64,000 nt of DNA, taken from the NCBI GenBank assembly GCA_964462445.1, contig CAYWXG010000004.1, positions 1 through 64,000 of the forward strand, read 5' to 3'. Source of the stretch: JAGBWK01 sp964462445. Lineage in GTDB: Bacteria > Bacteroidota > Bacteroidia > Bacteroidales > Muribaculaceae. Below are positions 59,387 to 64,000 of this stretch, one piece after another; within the stretch, counting starts at the first letter, position 1, and every line of letters starts with the position of its first letter. The notes under the pieces were generated by a model. The model made no database searches, was not told the origin of the DNA, and worked only from the letters and a program-made list of their open reading frames with translations. Both the position numbers and the translations under genes were made by a program.

Positions 59387-62110
59387 ATGGAGAAAAAACT
59401 GTTTTTGCTCGATGCCTATGCGTTGATATATCGTGCTTACTATGCATTGATTCGCGCTCCTCGTATCACGTCGAAGGGGTTCAACACATCGGCAATATTT
59501 GGATTTTGCAATACTTTAGAGGATATACTTCGCAAGGAAAATCCTACTCATATAGCAGTGTGTTTCGATCCCAAAGGTGGACACACTTTTCGTCATGAGT
59601 TGTATCCAGAATATAAGGCACAACGCGATGCTCAGCCGGAGGATATAACTCTCTCAATACCATATATTAAAGACATTATTGCGGCCTATAATATTCCTGT
59701 CATAGAAATGGAGAAATATGAGGCTGATGATATAATTGGAACACTCGCTAAAAGGGCTGAAAAAGAAGGTTTTACAACCTATATGATGACACCCGACAAA
59801 GATTACGGACAACTTGTCACCGATAAGATTTTCATGTATCGCCCCCCATTGCGTGGCAATGATTTTGAAATCAGAGGTGTTGCCGAGGTGTGTAGCCGCT
59901 ATGAAATAGATAATACGTTGCAAGTTATTGATTTATTGGCGCTTGAGGGGGATGCTTCCGATAATATTCCGGGATGTCCGGGTATCGGAAAAAAGACCGC
60001 TCCGATTTTGATACGCGAATATGGTTCGGTGGAAAATCTAATTGCCAATGCCTCATCGTTGAAGCCCGGATTGCAAAAGAAAGTCACTGAGAATGCGCAG
60101 GCAATATTGTTGGCAAAAGAACTCGTCACGATACGCACCGATGTACCGGTCGAGATTGAATTTGATGCATTGAAACGAGTGGACAGCAATAATGCTCGCT
60201 TGCGTGAGATATATAAAGAGCTGGAATTTAAAACCTTCCTTGCGCGATTGGAACCGGAACCGGTAGCAGAACAGGTTAAACAGCAGGATTTGATGGGTTC
60301 GCTGTTTGATTTGCCGGAACTGACGGCAGAGGTTGCCGATGTGGCAATTGAGGTTGAGACAAACGTTAATGCATTGAACGAGTATATTGACAAAGCGTTG
60401 ATGCAATCGGAAATCGGTGTAAGTGTGTATGCCGTGGGGGAAGAGACAATGACAGCTCGCTTGAAAGGTATCGCAATAGCAGTCAACGATTCTGATGCGC
60501 GCTTCTTTGCTTGCTCCGAAAATGGAGGAGAGGCTTGGAAAGAGGCTCTTCAGAAATTGTTTGGAGCACAATATAGTACGATAGTGAGTCACGATGTAAA
60601 ACGCGATTATATCGTATTGAAAAACAATGGTATAGATCTGTCATCGAAATATTACGACACTTCGGTAGCTCATTATTTGCTACAACCGGAGATGAGACAC
60701 AGATTGTCGGATATCGCAATGAGCTATCTGAATATCATGCTTTCGGGGGCTCTTGATGAGGGCTCGCGCCGAAATCCGTATGCAGAGTTGCCATTAGCAG
60801 AGGCGGCAAAGCGCCATGCGGAGGCATCGCGTGTTGTGATGCAATTGCGTCGCGTGTTTGACGAGCAATTGTCGGCAGGTGGATTGAAGTCGCTGTTCAA
60901 TGATATAGAGTTGCCATTCGTGAAAGTGCTTGCCGATATGGAACTTACGGGAGTGAGGATTAATGTCGGTGAATTGGCGAAAATGTCGGCTCAACTAACG
61001 GCTCGTGTCAATGAATTGGAGCAGCGTTGCTATCAAGCAGCCGGTAAAACATTCAATGTCAGTTCTCCCCGTCAAGTTGGCGACGTTTTGTTTGACCATC
61101 TAAAAATAGATCCGTCGGCAAAACGCACAAAGACCGGCGCTTACTCCACTACGGAGGAGATATTGGAAAAATATCGCCATTCACATGAGGTGGTTGATTT
61201 AATATTAAAAATACGCAGTTTGAACAAGCTGCTTGCAACATATATCAATGCGTTGCCGGAATTGATAAATCCTGCGACAGGTAAGATACATACAACATAT
61301 AATCAGACAGTTACGGCGACAGGGCGTATATCGTCGACCAACCCGAATTTGCAGAATATTCCGGTTCGTACCGACGATGGTCGCGAGATACGCAAAGCAT
61401 TTATTCCCGACCCGGGGTGCTTGTTTATGTCGGCGGATTATTCGCAGATTGAGTTGCGCCTAATGGCAGATATGTCGGGCGATCCGGATATGGTTGCCGC
61501 GTTTAGAGCCGGTGAAGATATTCATCGTGCAACAGCAGCGAAAATCTATAAAGAGCCGATAGGGCAGGTGACCGATGTGCAACGCCGCAATGCCAAAACC
61601 GCCAATTTCGGTATTATATATGGTATTTCAGCATTCGGACTTGCAGAACGATTGGATATCCCGCGAGCTGAAGCTAAGATGTTGATTGATGGGTATTTTG
61701 CTACTTACCCACGAGTGAAAGAGTATATCACGGAGACGATAGCTCAAGCCAAAGAGCGAGGATACGTGACTACGGTGATGGGACGCAAACGATTCTTGTC
61801 GGATATAAATTCGCGTAATGCCGTTGTTCGCTCCTATGCCGAGCGCAATGCTGTCAATGCCCCTCTCCAAGGAAGTGCTGCCGACATAATAAAGAAGGCA
61901 ATGATTGATATCGCTCGAGAAATTGAGAGTCGCGGATTACGCACTCGCATGATAATGCAGGTGCACGATGAATTAATTTTTAATGTGGTGCCTGAGGAAT
62001 TAGATGAGGTAAAATCGCTTGTCGAGCGCTTGATGATGCAAGCCTACTCCGGGAATGTGCCTTTAGAAGTTGCCGCAGGGGTTGGCGCCAATTGGCTCGA
62101 AGCCCACTGA
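59387..62110 (+). CDS. polA: DNA polymerase I
   Basis: A 907-aa repair and Okazaki-fragment polymerase. The N-terminal 5' nuclease domain (1-290) has LDAYALIYRAYYA, EADDIIGTLA and GDASDNIPG with its metal ligands. A 3'-5' exonuclease-like domain (about 310-510) keeps YDTSVAHYLL, but the expected Exo I Asp-x-Glu pair is not seen: the equivalent strand reads IGVSVYAVGEE, so proofreading may be lost. The polymerase domain (about 530-907) is intact: motif A ADYSQIELR, motif B RRNAKTANFGIIYG, motif C MQVHDELIF. A short membrane-protein gene precedes it by 7 nt. Confidence 0.95.
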   Translation: MEKKLFLLDAYALIYRAYYALIRAPRITSKGFNTSAIFGFCNTLEDILRKENPTHIAVCFDPKGGHTFRHELYPEYKAQRDAQPEDITLSIPYIKDIIAAYNIPVIEMEKYEADDIIGTLAKRAEKEGFTTYMMTPDKDYGQLVTDKIFMYRPPLRGNDFEIRGVAEVCSRYEIDNTLQVIDLLALEGDASDNIPGCPGIGKKTAPILIREYGSVENLIANASSLKPGLQKKVTENAQAILLAKELVTIRTDVPVEIEFDALKRVDSNNARLREIYKELEFKTFLARLEPEPVAEQVKQQDLMGSLFDLPELTAEVADVAIEVETNVNALNEYIDKALMQSEIGVSVYAVGEETMTARLKGIAIAVNDSDARFFACSENGGEAWKEALQKLFGAQYSTIVSHDVKRDYIVLKNNGIDLSSKYYDTSVAHYLLQPEMRHRLSDIAMSYLNIMLSGALDEGSRRNPYAELPLAEAAKRHAEASRVVMQLRRVFDEQLSAGGLKSLFNDIELPFVKVLADMELTGVRINVGELAKMSAQLTARVNELEQRCYQAAGKTFNVSSPRQVGDVLFDHLKIDPSAKRTKTGAYSTTEEILEKYRHSHEVVDLILKIRSLNKLLATYINALPELINPATGKIHTTYNQTVTATGRISSTNPNLQNIPVRTDDGREIRKAFIPDPGCLFMSADYSQIELRLMADMSGDPDMVAAFRAGEDIHRATAAKIYKEPIGQVTDVQRRNAKTANFGIIYGISAFGLAERLDIPRAEAKMLIDGYFATYPRVKEYITETIAQAKERGYVTTVMGRKRFLSDINSRNAVVRSYAERNAVNAPLQGSAADIIKKAMIDIAREIESRGLRTRMIMQVHDELIFNVVPEELDEVKSLVERLMMQAYSGNVPLEVAAGVGANWLEAH

Positions 62111-62114
62111 AATT

Positions 62115-62220
62115 AATTCATAATTCACAATTCATAATTCATAATTGAACCTCTAAAATCTTGCACAATTCATAATTGGTTTCGCGTTGAAAAGAGTCTG
62201 TAATTATGAATTATGCATTA
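62115..62220. repeat. AATTCATAATT repeats, left side
   Basis: Several copies of AATTCATAATT (62115-62146 and 62167-62177), then the reverse orientation AATTATGAATT (about 62202-62212). Together with the copies on the right they bracket the four-helix-bundle gene. Confidence 0.8.
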
Positions 62221-62273
62221 CAAAGTTGTATTTTCTATTTTTACATAATTCGGTCATATTCATATTTTAGCCA

Positions 62274-62645
62274 ATGAGGAGTGTTGATAGTAATGTCGTA
62301 GTTGTGAAGAGTAAGGATTTTGCCCTGAGGTGTATACGTCTATATCAACTTTTGGTTAAAGAGAGGTCGGAGTTTGTATTATCTAAGCAGTTGCTCCGAA
62401 GTGGGACCAGTATTGGTGCTAATGTGAAAGAAGCTTTGCGTGGACAGAGTAAGGCTGATTTTGCAATGAAATTAAATATTGCGTTAAAAGTGGCAAGTGA
62501 GTCGGAATATTGGATTGAGTTACTCGGGGAGTCTAAAATACTGAATGAACATGAATTCAAGAGTATTCATGATGACTGCACGGAACTAATAAAAATACTG
62601 ACTTCTATTGTTAAAACAACCTATAATTCAATTCATAATTCATAA
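62274..62645 (+). CDS. Four-helix-bundle protein (23S rRNA intervening-sequence protein family)
   Basis: A 123-aa helical protein matching the four-helix-bundle/IVP family (TIGR02436-like): DFALRCIRLYQLL, the LSKQLLRSGTSIGANVKEA signature, and the FAMKLNIALKVASESEYWIELL helix. Such genes occur inside rRNA intervening sequences and next to retroelements, but also free-standing, as here. The role is unknown; relatives act as pentameric nucleic-acid-binding proteins. The last codons (NSIHNS-stop) are encoded by the flanking AATTCATAATT repeat, so the gene was probably inserted or is maintained together with these repeats. Confidence 0.88.
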   Translation: MRSVDSNVVVVKSKDFALRCIRLYQLLVKERSEFVLSKQLLRSGTSIGANVKEALRGQSKADFAMKLNIALKVASESEYWIELLGESKILNEHEFKSIHDDCTELIKILTSIVKTTYNSIHNS

Positions 62646-62757
62646 TTCATAATTTGATTTTCGCTGAGTGGGAGCTTAAATTATGAATTATGCATATGCC
62701 TTGCAACAATGAAGAGGGGACTTAAATTATGAATTATGCATTATGAATTATGCATTA
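62630..62757. repeat. AATTCATAATT repeats, right side
   Basis: Forward copies at 62630-62647 overlap the 3' end of the four-helix-bundle gene. Reverse copies (AATTATGAATT) lie at about 62672-62683 and 62725-62757. Two more -ATGCAT- joints link the units. The same short motifs surround the gene on both sides. Confidence 0.8.
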
Positions 62758-62758
62758 T

Positions 62759-63526
62759 TTATATTCCCATGCCGATTCCGAAGAGGGCGTAGTCGTAGAG
62801 TACAGGGTCGTCGGGGCGGAATGAGCGGAGTACGTCGGTAAGTTGACGAACGGCCTCGCGGTCGGTGGAACATCGAGTAAGGAGTCCGAGATTGCGTGAA
62901 GTGTTGGCAACATGCACATCCATTGGGATGAACAATTGGGAGGGGCGTAATGATTCCCAAATACCTATGTCGACAATGCCGTCATCGCGCACGAGCCATC
63001 TTAGTGCCATGTTGATGCGTTTGAGAGCCGTGGTGCGCAGATTGCCGGGTAGGCATCGGCTATCTTTAGTGCCATTGTTGGCGTCGGCAAAATATTGCGA
63101 CATAATAGCCACGAGGTCCCATGCCGGCATTTCGGATTTGTTAATGCCGTGGCTCACAGCCATTTCTTCGAGAGTTGAGAAATGCGAATAAATTTCATGG
63201 AGACCACGGAGATAGTGCTTGAGATTGTCAACGAAGAAAGTGCGATGGATATTGCCGTCGGGGAGCGTTTCGTAAGCTTGATCGCGCACATAGTCGTAGG
63301 GGCGACCCTCAAAAATACGTATCAATTTCTCGCAATTTCGGCATATCATTTTGCGGTTACCCCAAGCGATGGTAGCCGATAGCAGAGCAATAATTTCTAT
63401 ATCTTGCTGGCGCTCAAAACGTCGCGGAAACTGCACCGGGTCATCGTCGATAAACTCCGGCGAATTGATGCGTGCGGCCTCGCTATCCAGAAAATCCTTT
63501 ATGTCGTTGAGATAGTCGGTATTCAT
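62759..63526 (-). CDS. TIGR02757 family protein
   Basis: A 255-aa cytoplasmic protein of the TIGR02757 (DUF2400) family. Recognisable blocks: DPVQFPRRFERQQDIEIIALLSATIAWGNR near the N-terminus, the RINMALRWLVRDDGIVDIGIW segment, and FIPMDVHVANTSRNLGL. The motif LRWLVRxDxVDxGxW resembles helix-hairpin-helix DNA glycosylase-type folds, but activity has not been shown to my knowledge. The stop lies just inside the repeat cluster. Confidence 0.9.
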   Translation of the reverse strand: MNTDYLNDIKDFLDSEAARINSPEFIDDDPVQFPRRFERQQDIEIIALLSATIAWGNRKMICRNCEKLIRIFEGRPYDYVRDQAYETLPDGNIHRTFFVDNLKHYLRGLHEIYSHFSTLEEMAVSHGINKSEMPAWDLVAIMSQYFADANNGTKDSRCLPGNLRTTALKRINMALRWLVRDDGIVDIGIWESLRPSQLFIPMDVHVANTSRNLGLLTRCSTDREAVRQLTDVLRSFRPDDPVLYDYALFGIGMGI

Positions 63527-63621
63527 GCTACAAAATTAACAAAAAAGAATTATGCCCCAGCAAATATAATTCAAGTAATCAAAATTTTAAGAGTTATTGA
63601 TGATAATTTGAAATTTATCAT

Positions 63622-63629
63622 TAACTTTG
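63622..63629 (+). promoter_or_regulatory. Candidate -7 box of the right-edge structured RNA
   Basis: TAACTTTG, identical to the tRNA-Ser -7 box. A start near 63636 would put the first inverted repeat (63642-63656) close to the 5' end of the transcript. Confidence 0.6.
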
Positions 63630-63635
63630 CGATGC

Positions 63636-64000
63636 ATCCATAACGCAGAAGCCCACAATTGTGGGGTAAGCGGGAGGGGTGCAGACATTTTTTATAAAGG
63701 CGTTTATCCAGCGCTCAGTTCTTCGCGATTCAGAACTTCGCAACTTCATGTATCCGATTGAAGAACTTTGCAACGATAGATGTCCCGAGAATATGATTAT
63801 GCGTAATATATACGCGAATAAATCATAGGCGGATTGTGTGGTCTTGTTCCCGGAGGGACAAGAATATATGCATTCCATCTAAAATTGTTTTACCCTCTTG
63901 TTTTAGGGTATAATATATCATATTCAGGCGTGGGCTTCTGCGTTGCTCGTTCACTAATCGGAAACGGCAATGCGAAGGCCATGAATTGCGGTGGGCGAGC
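63636..64000 (+). ncRNA. Large structured RNA candidate, cut by the window edge
   Basis: About 365 nt without a credible gene but full of pairing. A perfect 15-bp inverted repeat joins 63642-63656 and 63930-63944, closing a loop of about 270 nt. Inside are TACCCT/AGGGTA at about 63891-63910, a CTTGT...ACAAG hairpin at about 63843-63862, TGATT/GCGT arms at about 63793-63828, and a 13-nt direct repeat AGAACTT(C/T)GCAAC at 63732-63744 and 63762-63774. GCTCG (63945-63949) pairs with CGAGC at the very edge. CCCAC in the first arm can alternatively form the palindrome 63652-63665. It does not match tmRNA, RNase P or SRP cores that I know. The 3' end is outside the window. Confidence 0.6.

Noticed and set aside
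63621..63878. 85-aa minus-strand frame
   Set aside because: It overlaps the structured region and has no domain, start signal or operon partner.

Overview
The window reads as chromosome from a member of the Bacteroidota, order Bacteroidales. My best guess is a gut Muribaculaceae-like species, but the family name is inference. The signs are a SusC/SusD pair with surface glycan-binding and GH16/GH5/GH3 partners, BACON domains, a type IX secretion (T9SS) C-terminal domain, many SPII lipoproteins, weak Shine-Dalgarno signals, and promoter-like TAnnTTTG (-7) boxes, two of them with a TTTG/TTG element 20 nt upstream.

Layout. 0.1-2 kb: two tandem related outer-membrane-type proteins, a terminator and a hairpin-rich intergenic element. 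2.4-6.1 kb (minus): inositol-3-phosphate synthase, a cytidylate-kinase-like protein, and a coupled xerC-hpf pair. 6.3-10.2 kb (minus): a very large secreted multidomain protein with an esterase-like fold lacking the nucleophile Ser, two internal repeats, a PHP phosphoesterase domain and a T9SS tail. 10.6-14 kb: tRNA-Pro(GGG), a PfkB sugar kinase, a FucP-type transporter and a family 2 glycosyltransferase. 14.2-19 kb (minus): a TonB-dependent receptor with a companion lipoprotein. 19.3-24.4 kb: a possible small RNA or attenuator, rnhB, a ROK kinase with manA, a small membrane-protein cluster with a frameshift, and cysK. 24.4-25.1 kb: a frameshifted LuxR-type response regulator.

25.2-43.3 kb is one 18 kb plus-strand polysaccharide utilization locus: a propeller/LuxR membrane regulator, a BACON-BACON-GH16 lipoprotein, SusC, SusD, a three-module surface glycan-binding protein, GH5, GH3 and GH3. 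Together these would bind a β-glucan at the cell surface, cut it with GH16, import oligosaccharides through SusCD, and finish them to glucose in the periplasm with GH5 and the GH3 enzymes. The exact linkage is inferred.

43.4-64 kb is mostly housekeeping: recA, two accessory lipoproteins (Fn3-like and LysM), a small XRE-type regulator preceded by a long imperfect hairpin, thymidine kinase, a DUF3108 protein, tRNA-Ser(UGA), a calcium-type P-ATPase, a polyprenyl diphosphate synthase, a RecB-like helicase-nuclease, a SUI1/YciH factor, DNA polymerase I, a four-helix-bundle protein embedded in AATTCATAATT repeats, a TIGR02757 protein, and at the right edge a strongly structured, apparently non-coding region with its own promoter-like box.

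The least explained items are the structured region at 63.6-64.0 kb, the 121-nt hairpin at 47.9-48.0 kb, the esterase-like/PHP/T9SS giant, and two genes broken by apparent one-base losses in A-runs.
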